From Epiperipatus broadwayi (taxonomy: Eukaryota > Onychophora > Udeonychophora > Euonychophora > Peripatidae), in assembly GCA_028023455.1 (NCBI GenBank), contig JAQFVV010000031.1, positions 7,864,093 through 7,928,092 on the forward strand: a stretch of 64,000 nt of DNA, read 5' to 3'. Position numbers and translations under genes: made by a program. The notes under the pieces are model-generated. The model ran no database searches and was not told where the DNA came from. It saw nothing but the letters and a program-made list of their open reading frames with translations. This document shows positions 15,060-25,600 of the stretch, piece after piece. Position 1 is the first letter of the stretch. Each line of letters begins with the position of its first letter.

Positions 15060-15890
15060 TTATGCTTTAATAATTAAAAATGTGTATAAATCTATTAATT
15101 GCAGTCTAGGGGGGGGGGGGGTAAATTATAGAAATATATGAAAGAATCTTAGATTTCAGTGGGTAAATTAGATTTATGATCTTTATTTTATCATCTCAAT
15201 GAGTTAATACTTATTACAATAAATTTATATTATTAACATTAACCTTAGTACTTTGATTTGCCTATTAAGTAGTTTTATTTGCCTTTTGCATCAATCATTA
15301 CAAAATTATTTTATAAAACCATTTATTTTACAATCAAGATAATTCATTGTACACTCCATACTATATTTATCATCAAGTAAATCATTTATTTAATTGTATC
15401 TTCTGTAGCAAGCAAGATATTTATGCTCTGAACCATTTATTACAAACTCATGAATCTATTGTAAATATAAATTTAAACTGCAGTAATTTGTTTATTTTTA
15501 AGATATATATTTTAGTTGCCTAAGTACATGTATGTAATATATTTTAGTTGCCTAAGTACATGTATGTAATATATTTTAGAGTTCCCAAATATTTAGTGCA
15601 TAAGTGGAGAAAACCACATGGTTCATGATGTTCTTTATTATATGTAGTTTCCCAAATTTATGAGGCACATGCAGGCAACTAGTCCAGCTCAGTTATATTT
15701 TTGTTATATTCATGATTATACACATCTGCAATTTATTCAGTTAATGACACTTATTTTAGCTTTACTTTTTGGCAGTGTTTATTAGTTTCCCTTTATATTT
15801 GAGTCATCCCAAAATAAATATTGCTATTCATGAGGCAATGTTGCCTCCTTAGCATTGTTTATATGTCTTAGATTAGTTTCCTTTACTATA
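15060..15890 (+). repeat. copy 2 of the unclassified ~800 bp dispersed repeat
   Basis: Collinear with 11323-12110 and sharing the landmarks listed there. It differs by a 13-base G run (15109-15121), a 32 bp internal duplication of 'ttttagttgcctaagtacatgtatgtaatata' type (15510-15573), and loss of the right edge into a TA microsatellite at about 15887-15942. Confidence 0.6.
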
Positions 15891-16019
15891 TATATATATA
15901 TATATAAAATAAATAGATATATATATATATATATATATATATTAGCCTCTTTTATTTTACATTTATTAGGACAACGTACAATTTAAATAATTTTCATATT
16001 TGTATAATCAAATTTAAAT

Positions 16020-17095
16020 GTATATTAACAAGATTTATTATGATCAAATATAACAGATGATGAAGGTTTATTTACATCTATTCCAGATTGTTTCTCTTTT
16101 TTAATTTTATTATATAAAAGCATATACTCTTTTATTCTTTTCTCAAATGTATACTTAGATTCACCAATGTATTGTAAGCCACATCCACATATCAATTTAT
16201 ATATAATATAATTTTGATTAAACTTTAAATTTTGAATTTTAGAGTTATTAAGTAATCTATTTATATTATTTGTTGATAAAAAAGCAATATGACACAAACC
16301 ATTATAAATTCTCCTAATAAACTTGACCTATGGCATTGAAATCCATTTCATTTTAATATTATTTTTATTTTTAATTTTATTATATTGTTTATTCCTTTTA
16401 AATTTTTTAATAATATAAGTAATAGCATTTTTATAATAACCAATTTTTAACAAGTCATCACCAAATAAATGTACATTTTTTATTTAATCACTAGAATATT
16501 TGCACAATTTTTCATTTCGAAATAAGAATGATTTCAATCCAGACAACTTATGACATATAGGTACATGTGATTCATATGGAATAAAACCTTTAGTTTCAAT
16601 TGGTTTAATTAACATAAGATAATCCAAACTGTAATCATTACATGTAACTTGAATATCCAAGAATTCCTTTAGAATTGTATTTCTCTTCAGTTATAACCCA
16701 CTTTATATCCTTAATCTGATTTAATTCATTAAATAAATTGATTATTAAATCTTGTTTTCCACAAATAAAAACATCATCCACATATCTAGGATATACTTTA
16801 ATTTATTGATATTTCAATTGCTTTAAAATTTTACTTTCATAAGTTGATATAACAAAATTACAAATTTGAGCAACAGCAAGAAGACCCATTGGCCAACCAA
16901 ACTCATTTTATAATATTCATTTTTAAAATTAACATAAATATTTTTATCAATAAATTGCAATACGTTTATAATAAAATTTATAATATCAGACTTTAAATTT
17001 TTTGAAAAAAGAGCATTATAAATAATATTAATTGACTCTATTCGATCTATTAATTCATACATTTCATTTATATCCAAAGTACAAATTATGTGTAT

Positions 17096-17100
<5 letters not shown>
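16020..17100 (-). pseudogene. Penelope-like element, RT plus GIY-YIG, broken
   Basis: Read on the minus strand from 17100 downward. The N-terminal part has LDINEMYELIDRIESINIIYNALF and then MSLVGQ, frameshifting into PMGLLAVAQICNFVI, which matches the region before the PLE catalytic loop. The RT active site follows as RYVDDVFICG (about 16760-16790). A linker matching the other copies comes next (MKWISMP, VKFIRRIY, NINRLLNNSK), then the GIY-YIG motif LQYIGES (about 16160-16185) and FDHNKSC near 16025. Several frameshifts and stops make it non-functional. The tail after FDH is lost into a TA tract. EN-positive PLEs insert by target-primed reverse transcription; that role is family knowledge. 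Confidence 0.85.

Positions 17101-17165
<65 letters not shown>
17101..17165. repeat. (CA)n(TA)n(TG)n compound microsatellite
   Basis: A symmetric compound dinucleotide tract: CA repeats, then TA, then TG. It is a perfect inverted sequence that could extrude as a hairpin. It separates the minus-strand PLE from the PLE terminal fragment at 17170. Confidence 0.9.
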
Positions 17166-17169
17166 ATAA

Positions 17170-17265
17170 TAAAATGTCCATTAATGAAAACAAAATTGTA
17201 ATTATAATTGAAATAATATATTTAATGGTTTACAAACTATTATAAACAATCCTTAAATCCACAGA
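17170..17265 (-). repeat. inverted PLE 3'-terminal fragment
   Basis: The segment from about 17190 to 17265 is the reverse complement of the PLE tail seen at 17690-17750 and 55930-56015. Shared sequence includes 'ggtttacaaactattataaacaatcctta' read in opposite directions. It therefore forms an inverted repeat around the PLE fragment at 17265-17750, as often seen for PLE terminal repeats. Confidence 0.7.
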
Positions 17266-17750
17266 AGTATGTCATATATCAAATTTTTTTTGTGATTGTA
17301 TGCTATCATATATAGGTGAATCTAGGTGCAATATTGAGAAAGATTGGTGGAGCATGAATTGTTATATAAGAGTGTAAAAAGTAAAAATAATGGTGATTTA
17401 ATGTCTCCTTCACTTTTCTTTGATCATGTAAATATAAATTTAAATTTCAGTTTGAAAAATGTGAAAATTCTTCATGAAGAGAAAAACCATAATAAAAGAA
17501 AAATTAAAAAGGCAATTTTTTATAAATAGGAATAAAATGAAGTTAATAAATAGACAAGTTGCTAACATTAAAATAAGAGATTCATGGGATTTGAATTGAT
17601 GACATTTGCTTCCTCTTTGTTTTTTTTTTAATTTAATGGCAGTTGATGCAGATTTAAGAAATTAACCAAAAGTATTTTTGTGGATGTAAGGATTGTTTAT
17701 AATAGTTTGTAAACCATTAAATTTATTATTTCAATTATATATATATATAT
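17265..17750 (+). pseudogene. Penelope-like GIY-YIG fragment with 3' tail
   Basis: Pieces of the GIY-YIG domain are visible in shifting frames: the DNA for a YIGES-like motif at 17308-17325, then HELLYKSVKSKNNGDLMSPSLFFDH (17350-17425), NVKILHEEKNHNKRKIKKAIF, and a diverged LINRQVANIKIRDSWDLN ending at about 17599. It is closely related to the pieces at 54.5 and 55.6 kb. Multiple frame breaks make it dead. The untranslated tail 17600-17750 matches 55860-56015. Confidence 0.8.
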
Positions 17751-17763
17751 ATAATTAAAATGA

Positions 17764-18181
17764 GTCATAAATTTCATAACTTGCATTTAAGGTTGCATTC
17801 AATGATCACTTGATGGAGCTCACCAATAGCTCTAATCAAACATTATTTTATAAGTCCTGAGAAATAAAGAATTCAAAATCTCTATCAGAAAGTCTTTATT
17901 GCCAGATCAATTGGTTTCAAGCTTGTGACTCACCTCAATGGAGCACTGGGACTCTAGAAACAAGATCTAAAATACTAACACAAAAGACAGGACTTATAAA
18001 ACAGGTTTCTATCAATTTGAAAGCATGAACTTTTCAGACATGTAAATGTCTTCAAATCCAGCCTTACAAACTAGATAGCTATATGTGTCTGAAATCATCT
18101 CAGCTTCACCATATAGTAATAATCTCTGCAATATAGCATCACAAAAACCTTCAATGGTACACTTATAATAATTAAAACAAG
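17764..18181 (-). repeat. decayed family A unit (418 bp retrozyme-like), hammerhead strand minus
   Basis: The sequence starting 'gtcataa' at 17764 restarts at 18181, a period of about 417 bp, the same as the tandem array at 19.3-23.95 kb. Shared landmarks with array units are 'gaaacaagatctaaaatactaacac', 'gtttctatcaatttgaaagc', 'cttcaaatccagccttacaaactagata' and 'ctctgcaatata'. On the minus strand at 17902-17942 it retains a degraded hammerhead: helix I CCA/TGG, core TTGAGGT instead of CTGANGA, helix II GAGT/GCTT, then GAA. It is an old, inactive relative of the array. Confidence 0.75.
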
Positions 18182-18623
18182 TCATAATTTTTATAACTTA
18201 CTTTTAAGCTTGCATTTAATGCTCACTAGATGGAGTTTTCCAATAGCTCTAATCAAGCTTTATTTTATAAATGTACCTTTAAAGGCTTTTGTGATACTAT
18301 ATTGCAGAGGCTATTACTATATTGTGAAACTGAGCTGAATTTAGACCCATATAGCTATCTGGTTTGTAAGGCTGGATTTGAAGACATTTACATGTCTAAA
18401 AAGTTCATGATTTCAAATTGATAGAAACATGTTTTATAAGTGCTGACTTTTGAGTTAGTATTTTAAATCTAGTTTCTAGAGTCCCAGCACTCCACTGAGG
18501 TGAGCCACAAGCTCAAAACCAATTGGTCTGGTGATAGGGATTTTCTGATATTTTGAATTCTTTTTTTTTTCGGCACTTATAAAATAAAGCTTGATTAGAG
18601 CTATTGGTAAGCTCCATCTAGTG

Positions 18624-18627
<4 letters not shown>
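18182..18627 (+). repeat. inverted family A copy with terminal inverted repeats, hammerhead-like fold
   Basis: This starts as a forward continuation of the family A unit to about 18272, then switches to the reverse complement of the unit through 18627. The outcome is a ~400 bp block bounded by ~50 bp inverted repeats ('actagatggag' to 'ttattttataa' and its complement). On the plus strand at 18480-18542 lies a hammerhead-like fold. Outer helix I is AGTCCC/GGGATT, inner helix I CCA/TGG, core CTGAGGT, and helix II GAGC-CACAA-GCTC is perfect. Helix III is ACCA/TGGT with AT-rich closure, and C528 sits at the cleavage position. Core changes at A9 (T) and G12 (A) predict loss of activity. Confidence 0.7.
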
Positions 18628-18668
<41 letters not shown>

Positions 18669-18707
18669 AAGTACATATAGATATATATATACTTTGCCAT
18701 GATAGTG

Positions 18708-18745
<38 letters not shown>
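18628..18745. repeat. TA microsatellites with inverted 'ggcaaagtac' motifs
   Basis: Two (TA)n tracts (about 18628-18664 and 18712-18741) surround 'atggcaaagtac' and its inverted partner 'tactttgccat'; a third copy follows at about 18747. The block can form nested hairpins. No coding content. Confidence 0.8.
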
Positions 18746-18759
18746 CATGGCAAAGTACA

Positions 18760-19288
18760 TGATTACAGTCAATTAAAATCATCAGTCCTAATTTATTTGG
18801 CTTTCTATCATTTTAATATAATCAACTGCAAGCTTCCCCACTATGATTGTTTATTGACTTAATAAAACTACCTTCATCTATCTTTGAATCTGAATTTAAT
18901 GCACAAAACTCAAAGTACTTTACTTATCAAACTAAATGTACACAGATTTCTTAAGTGTAAAATAATTATGAATTCAATCCTATAATATTACACACTGCAA
19001 CTGTACTGCAAAAATTTTCAGACAAAATTGAAATCAACTATAAATTATTATATCTTAAATACATAATTAACAGGTATAAAGTTCTACATTGTACAATGAT
19101 TTAAACATTTCATTTTCACCCAACTGAAAATTGTTATTGAAGACAATTGAACATTTGTTTGTTTTATTATATTAATATATGTCAAACTTGGTAATGTTAT
19201 TATTGGTGATTTTAATTGGCTGGAAGTCTTAAAATTGTATTGTAAATAATTAACATGTCCTGTTTACTTTTGAATTTATTTGTTATAT
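18760..19288. other. AT-rich noncoding stretch before the array
   Basis: No gene, RNA or known repeat is supported. It ends in a short TATATA tract that abuts the first array unit. Confidence 0.4.
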
Positions 19289-19446
19289 ATATAAAAAAAA
19301 CAAAAACAAGTTAATCACGTAACCTGCTATCACTTGTTATTTATGTCCAAAAGATGGCGCTATACCAAAACCGCCGAACAAGTGTAAGATTTGTTTTACA
19401 TAAACGAAAAAAGAGTCAGAAATTAACTACCTCTTTCATTTGCTCA

Positions 19447-19493
19447 CCCCCAGATCAGCTGATTTCAAGCTGGTTTGCTATCCTCAGTGGGGG
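19447..19493 (-). ncRNA. type I hammerhead ribozyme, unit 1 of 11
   Basis: Read on the minus strand: CCCCCA (19493-19488), core CTGAGGA, helix II TAGC with loop AAACCA and GCTT, then GAA. Helix III is ATC, loop AGCT, GAT, followed by C at the cleavage position (19453) and TGGGGG (19452-19447). Helix I is 6 bp and perfect. Helix II has three pairs plus a U-U at its base, so activity may be reduced. A looser outer helix I (ACTCT with AGAG plus a bulge) may supply tertiary contacts. All invariant catalytic positions (CUGANGA, GAA, H17) are present. The same motif recurs at 19859, 20277, 20695, 21113, 21531, 21949, 22367, 22785, 23203 and 23621 (left coordinates), each 47 nt. Cleavage would release 418 nt RNAs from a minus-strand array transcript. 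Confidence 0.8.
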
Positions 19494-19858
19494 ATAGAGT
19501 ATAGAAACTAGATCTAAAACACTGACTCTCAAGTGTTTATGCAAAACGTTTCTATCAGATTGCAAGCGTGAATTTTTCAGACCGGTAAAGTCTTCAAACC
19601 ACACTTAGCAAGCTAGATATTTATATGGGTCTGACCTCAGTTCAGAATCACCATATAATCAAAGTCTCTGCAATATATATCATTGCAAGAAAACTCTAAA
19701 GGTACATTTATGAAAAAACAAGTCAATCACGTAACCTGCTATCACTTGTTATTTATGTCCAAACGATGGCGCTATACCAAAACCGCCGAACAAGTGTAAG
19801 ATTTGTTTTACATAAACGAAAAAAGAGTCAGAAATTAACTACCTCTTTCATTTGCTCA

Positions 19859-22800
19859 CCCCCAGATCAGCTGATTTCAAGCTGGTTTGCTATCCTCAGT
19901 GGGGGATAGAGTATAGAAACTAGATCTAAAACACTGACTGCCAAGTGTTTATGCAAAACGTTTCTATCAGATTGCAAGCGTGAATTTTTCAGACCGGTAA
20001 AGTCTTCAAACCCAGCTTAGCAAGCTAGATATTTATATGGGTCTGATCTCAGTTCAGAATCACCATATAATCAAAGTCTCTGCAATATATATCATTGCAA
20101 GAAAACTCTAAAGGTACATTTATGAAAAAACAAAAACAAGTTAATCACGTAACCTGCTATCACTTGTTATTTATGTCCAAAAGATGGCGCTATACCAAAA
20201 CCGCCGAACAAGTGTAAGATTTGTTTTACATAAACGAAAAAAGAGTCAGAAATTAACTACCTCTTTCATTTGCTCACCCCCAGATCAGCTGATTTCAAGC
20301 TGGTATGCTATCCTCAGTGGGGGATAGAGTATAGAAACTAGATCTAAAACACTGACTCTCAAGTGTTTATGCAAAACGTTTCTATCAGATTGCAAGCGTG
20401 AATTTTTCAGACCGGTAAAGTCTTCAAACCCAGCTTAGCAAGCTAGATATTTATATGGGTCTGATCTCAGTTCAGAATCACCATATAATCAAAGTCTCTG
20501 CAATATATATCATTGCAAGAAAACTCTAAAGGTACATTTATGAAAAAACAAAAACAAGTTAATCACGTAACCTGCTATCACTTGTTATTTATGTCCAAAA
20601 GATGGCGCTATACCAAAACCGCCGAACAAGTGTAAGATTTGTTTTACATAAACGAAAAAAGAGTCAGAAATTAACTACCTCTTTCATTTGCTCACCCCCA
20701 GATCAGCTGATTTCAAGCTGGTTTGCTATCCTCAGTGGGGGATAGAGTATAGAAACTAGATCTAAAACACTGACTCTCAAGTGTTTATGCAAAACGTTTC
20801 TATCAGATTGCAAGCGTGAATTTTTCAGACCGGTAAAGTCTTCAAACCCAGCTTAGCAAGCTAGATATTTATATGGGTCTGATCTCAGTTCAGAATCACC
20901 ATATAATCAAAGTCTCTGCAATATATATCATTGCAAGAAAACTCTAAAGGTACATTTATGAAAAAACAAAAACAAGTTAATCACGTAACCTGCTATCACT
21001 TGTTATTTATGTCCAAAAGATGGCGCTATACCAAAACCGCCGAACAAGTGTAAGATTTGTTTTACATAAACGAAAAAAGAGTCAGAAATTAACTACCTCT
21101 TTCATTTGCTCACCCCCAGATCAGCTGATTTCAAGCTGGTTTGCTATCCTCAGTGGGGGATAGAGTATAGAAACTAGATCTAAAACACTGACTCTCAAGT
21201 GTTTATGCAAAACGTTTCTATCAGATTGCAAGCGTGAATTTTTCAGACCGGTAAAGTCTTCAAACCCAGCCTAGCAAGCTAGATATTTATATGGGTCTGA
21301 TCTCAGTTCAGAATCACCATATAATCAAAGTCTCTGCAATATATATCATTGCAAGAAAACTCTAAAGGTACATTTATGAAAAAACAAAAACAAGTTAATC
21401 ACGTAACCTGCTATCACTTGTTATTTATGTCCAAAAGATGGCGCTATACCAAAACCGCCGAACAAGTGTAAGATTTGTTTTACATAAACGAAAAAAGAGT
21501 CAGAAATTAACTACCTCTTTCATTTGCTCACCCCCAGATCAGCTGATTTCAAGCTGGTTTGCTATCCTCAGTGGGGGATAGAGTATAGAAACTAGATCTA
21601 AAACACTGACTCTCAAGTGTTTATGCAAAACGTTTCTATCAGATTGCAAGCGTGAATTTTTCAGACCGGTAAAGTCTTCAAACCCAGCTTAGCAAGCTAG
21701 ATATTTATATGGGTCTGATCTCAGTTCAGAATCACCATATAATCAAAGTCTCTGCAATATATATCATTGCAAGAAAACTCTAAAGGTACATTTATGAAAA
21801 AACAAAAACAAGTTAATCACGTAACCTGCTATCACTTGTTATTTATGTCCAAAAGATGGCGCTATACCAAAACCGCCGAACAAGTGTAAGATTTGTTTTA
21901 CATAAACGAAAAAAGAGTCAGAAATTAACTACCTCTTTCATTTGCTCACCCCCAGATCAGCTGATTTCAAGCTGGTTTGCTATCCTCAGTGGGGGATAGA
22001 GTATAGAAACTAGATCTAAAACACTGACTCTCAAGTGTTTATGCAAAACGTTTCTATCAGATTGCAAGCGTGAATTTTTCAGACCGGTAAAGTCTTCAAA
22101 CCCAGCTTAGCAAGCTAGATATTTATATGGGTCTGATCTCAGTTCAGAATCACCATATAATCAAAGTCTCTGCAATATATATCATTGCAAGAAAACTCTA
22201 AAGGTACATTTATGAAAAAACAAAAACAAGTTAATCACGTAACCTGCTATCACTTGTTATTTATGTCCAAAAGATGGCGCTATACCAAAACCACTGAACA
22301 AGTGTAAGATTTGTTTTACATAAACGAAAAAAGAGTCAGAAATTAATTACCTCTTTCATTTGCTCACCCCCAGATCAGCTGATTTCAAGCTGGTTTGCTA
22401 TCCTCAGTGGGGGATAGAGTATAGAAACTAGATCTAAAACACTGACTCTCAAGTGTTTATGCACAACGTTTCTATCAGATTGCAAGCGTGAATTTTTCAG
22501 ACCGGTAAAGTCTTCAAACCCAGCTTAGCAAGCTAGATATTTATATGGGTCTGATCTCAGTTCAGAATCACCATATAATCAAAGTCTCTGCAATATATAT
22601 CATTGCAAGAAAACTCTAAAGGTACATTTATGAAAAAACAAAAACAAGTTAATCACGTAACCTGCTATCACTTGTTATTTATGTCCAAAAGATGGCGCTA
22701 TACCAAAACCGCCGAACAAGTGTAAGATTTGTTTTACATAAACGAAAAAAGAGTCAGAAATTAACTACCTCTTTCATTTGCTCACCCCCAGATCAGCTGA

Positions 22801-23667
22801 TTTCAAGCTGGTTTGCTATCCTCAGTGGGGGATAGAGTATAGAAACTAGATCTAAAACACTGACTCTCAAGTGTTTATGCAAAACGTTTCTATCAGATTG
22901 CAAGCGTGAATTTTTCAGACCGGTAAAGTCTTCAAACCCAGCTTAGCAAGCTAGATATTTATATGGGTCTGATCTCAGTTCAGAATCACCATATAATCAA
23001 AGTCTCTGCAATATATATCATTGCAAGAAAACTCTAAAGGTACATTTATGAAAAAACAAAAACAAGTTAATCACGTAACCTGCTATCACTTGTTATTTAT
23101 GTCTAAAAGATGGCGCTATACCAAAACCGCCGAACAAGTGTAAGATTTGTTTTACATAAACGAAAAAAGAGTCAGAAATTAACTACCTCTTTCATTTGCT
23201 CACCCCCAGATCAGCTGATTTCAAGCTGGTTTGCTATCCTCAGTGGGGGATAGAGTATAGAAACTAGATCTAAAACACTGACTCTCAAGTGTTTATGCAA
23301 AACGTTTCTATCAGATTGCAAGCGTGAATTTTTCAGACCGGTAAAGTCTTCAAACCCAGCCTAGCAAGCTAGATATTTATATGGGTCTGATCTCAGTTCA
23401 GAATCACCATATAATCAAAGTCTCTGCAATATATATCATTGCAAGAAAACTCTAAAGGTACATTTATGAAAAAACAAAAACAAGTTAATCACGTAACCTG
23501 CTATCACTTGTTATTTATGTCTAAAAGATGGCGCTATACCAAAACCGCCGAACAAGTGTAAGATTTGTTTTACATAAACGAAAAAAGAGTCAGAAATTAA
23601 CTACCTCTTTCATTTGCTCACCCCCAGATCAGCTGATTTCAAGCTGGTTTGCTATCCTCAGTGGGGG
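19859..23667 (-). ncRNA. hammerhead ribozymes of array units 2-11
   Basis: Ten further copies at 19859-19905, 20277-20323, 20695-20741, 21113-21159, 21531-21577, 21949-21995, 22367-22413, 22785-22831, 23203-23249 and 23621-23667. The core and helices are unchanged in all; the copy at 20277 has one substitution in the helix II loop. Conservation of the ribozyme cannot by itself show selection here because the whole unit is nearly identical between copies. Confidence 0.8.
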
Positions 23668-24014
23668 ATAGAGTATAGAAACTAGATCTAAAACACTGAC
23701 TCTCAAGTGTTTATGCAAAACGTTTCTATCAGATTGCAAGCGTGAATTTTTCAGACCGGTAAAGTCTTCAAACCCAGCTTAGCAAGCTAGATATTTATAT
23801 GGGTCTGATCTCAGTTCAGAATCACCATATAATCAAAGTCTCTGCAATATATATCATTGCAAGAAAACTCTAAAGGTACATTTATGAAAAAACAAAAACA
23901 AGTTAATCACGTAACCTGCTATCACTTGTTATTTATGTCCAAAAGATGGCGCTATATATATATATATATAATGTTCTAGGCTAAATGGGTTTATAAGTAA
24001 TTATTAAAATCAAG

Positions 24015-24162
24015 TCAACATTTAGACAATTCCAATATCAATAACAACCAACAATCTCAACTTGTTGTTAATGCAATCTCCTTTTAAAATCAAAGAAGGC
24101 TGTCTACACAACAGGTTGAGATTGTTGATTGTTAATGATATTGAGATTGTCTATATGTTGAC
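24015..24162. repeat. foldback element
   Basis: The arm 'gtcaacatttagacaatnccaatatcaataac' followed by 'caacaatctcaacttgttgt' (24015-24069) is the imperfect reverse complement of 24107-24162. The loop is about 38 bp. This is a non-coding foldback or MITE-like sequence beside the array. Confidence 0.75.
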
Positions 24163-24857
24163 AGACTTTAACGATTATTAGAGATGCATGTGTTTATGAG
24201 TGCGTGAGTTTTTATTTACAAATAAAACAGTTCAATGAGCAAAAAAGATAGCATTTTGTAATTAAAAAAACAATTTATTTTTTAAGAAAAAATGTTTTGT
24301 ACATTTTATTTAAAATCCAGAATACATATACAAATTATTAGAATAACCAATAAATAAATAAAAATCTGAAAGTAAATCAACAATAATTAATCTGATAAAA
24401 AAAGCAATTTTTAAATTTTGTTATAAACATATTGGTGAATATTTATTTTGATACTTTTATAAATGGAATAAACAATACTCATACTTTTTTAATGCTAAAT
24501 TTTAGAGAACTTTTCAACTTTTCAAACAGATACTATATTATAAAATAACAATGTGGTTTTGATAAGATGTATTTTGATTCAATAAAACATTATACAATTG
24601 GCCATTTAGACTTTAAACTCTATTGCATACAATATCATGGTTGTAGAATGTCCATAAATTTATTGAAATAAACCATTATTTCAGCTACAGTGAGAGGTAT
24701 TTTTTGCTGTGTTGTAAATGAACATAATGATTTATTCTTCAAAATATATATTCTGTAAGCGCTTGATTTTGTTAGGATAATAACATTTCTGAAACAGTTA
24801 AATATTTATTCAAATACTACTGAATTAAAATGTCCAATTAGCTTTATTATTAGCATA
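24163..24857. other. AT-rich noncoding stretch
   Basis: No supported gene or repeat. Confidence 0.4.
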
Positions 24858-25000
24858 TACTTTAATTATTTATGTATTTATTTATTTATTTTTTCATGTG
24901 CCATAGCATTGTCCAGGAAGAAAACCCACTAACTTGGGACAACTGCTTGTAAGGCGACTGCGCTGACCACTTGACCACCAATTCTTGCCTACTTTAATTA
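24858..25000 (-). mobile_element. tRNA-derived SINE with target-site duplications
   Basis: On the minus strand the head reads like a tRNA: an A-box 'tggtggtcaagtggtcagcg' (about 24960-24980) and a degraded B-box 'gtgggttttcttcc' (about 24917-24930) where gtgggttcgattcc is expected. The body ends in an (AAAT)n tail at 24871-24893. An exact 11 bp direct repeat 'tactttaatta' flanks it at 24858-24868 and 24990-25000. This is a short, complete SINE insertion, normally transcribed by Pol III and mobilised by a LINE. Confidence 0.85.
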
Positions 25001-25434
25001 CATTAATATATTTAAATTGCTAAAAATTCTAAAATTGATTTGTTTAACAATATTATCTATATTATAAAATTTCTATTTAAAACATGCTTTTTTTAAAAAA
25101 AATGTACGATTAACATTGCAATTATTTAATTTTTGAAAAAACATAAATAATACTTGATTTCACAAAATCATTTTATTGCTGAACTTATTACATATTTTAA
25201 TCTCTTTCTCACTCACTCTTTTTCACTTTATATATATATATATATGAAACAAAACAATAAACTTTTTAGTATCAAACCAATCCATCAAAGTAAAATCAAT
25301 TTCCTTTTGAAATTCATGATCTTAAATGGATATTAGATTAGACAGATATCTATTAGGGAAAATTATAAATTCATGAATATGTTCAAGCAGACTTATTGAA
25401 ATTGAATATAATTTACATGCATGATTGTTATATA
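25001..25434. other. AT-rich noncoding stretch
   Basis: Contains a short TA tract near 25230 and no supported gene. Confidence 0.4.
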
Positions 25435-25600
25435 TTAAACAGCATTAAACTGTTGCACATGCGCTTTGGATTTTAACTATAAAATGAATGAATACAAACA
25501 CTTCAATTTCAAAGACTTTGTCATGTGTTTGAAGTGTTTGTATTCATTCATTTTATAGTTAAAATCCAAAGCGCATGGGCAAAAGCTTAATGCTGTTTAA
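25435..25600. repeat. foldback/MITE-like inverted repeat
   Basis: Arms of about 72 bp (25435-25508 and 25529-25600) are near-perfect reverse complements, from 'ttaaacagcatta' to 'aagtgtttgtattcattc'. The loop is only about 20 bp. Base changes between arms are few ('cacatgcgc' against 'gcgcatggg'), suggesting a fairly young or gene-converted palindrome. It could be transcribed into a long hairpin RNA. Confidence 0.85.

Larger units (their letters stand above)
19289..23955 (-). repeat. 418 bp tandem array (family A, retrozyme-like)
   Basis: The landmark 'gatggcgctata' occurs at 19353, 19765, 20183, 20601, 21019, 21437, 21855, 22273, 22691, 23109, 23527 and 23945. The spacing is 412 once and 418 ten times, giving 11 full units plus a partial. 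The 412 unit lacks one 'caaaaa'. Units differ at only a few positions, for example around 22293-22470 and at 20304. Both edges abut TA dinucleotide sequence. Every full unit carries a type I hammerhead on the minus strand (separate entry). No protein is encoded. Unit length, tandem layout and ribozyme match animal retrozymes, non-autonomous elements that produce small circular RNAs; this identification is inferred. Confidence 0.9.

Noticed and set aside
19289-23955. CRISPR-like array
   Set aside because: The repeat unit is 418 bp with no variable spacers, in a eukaryotic context.
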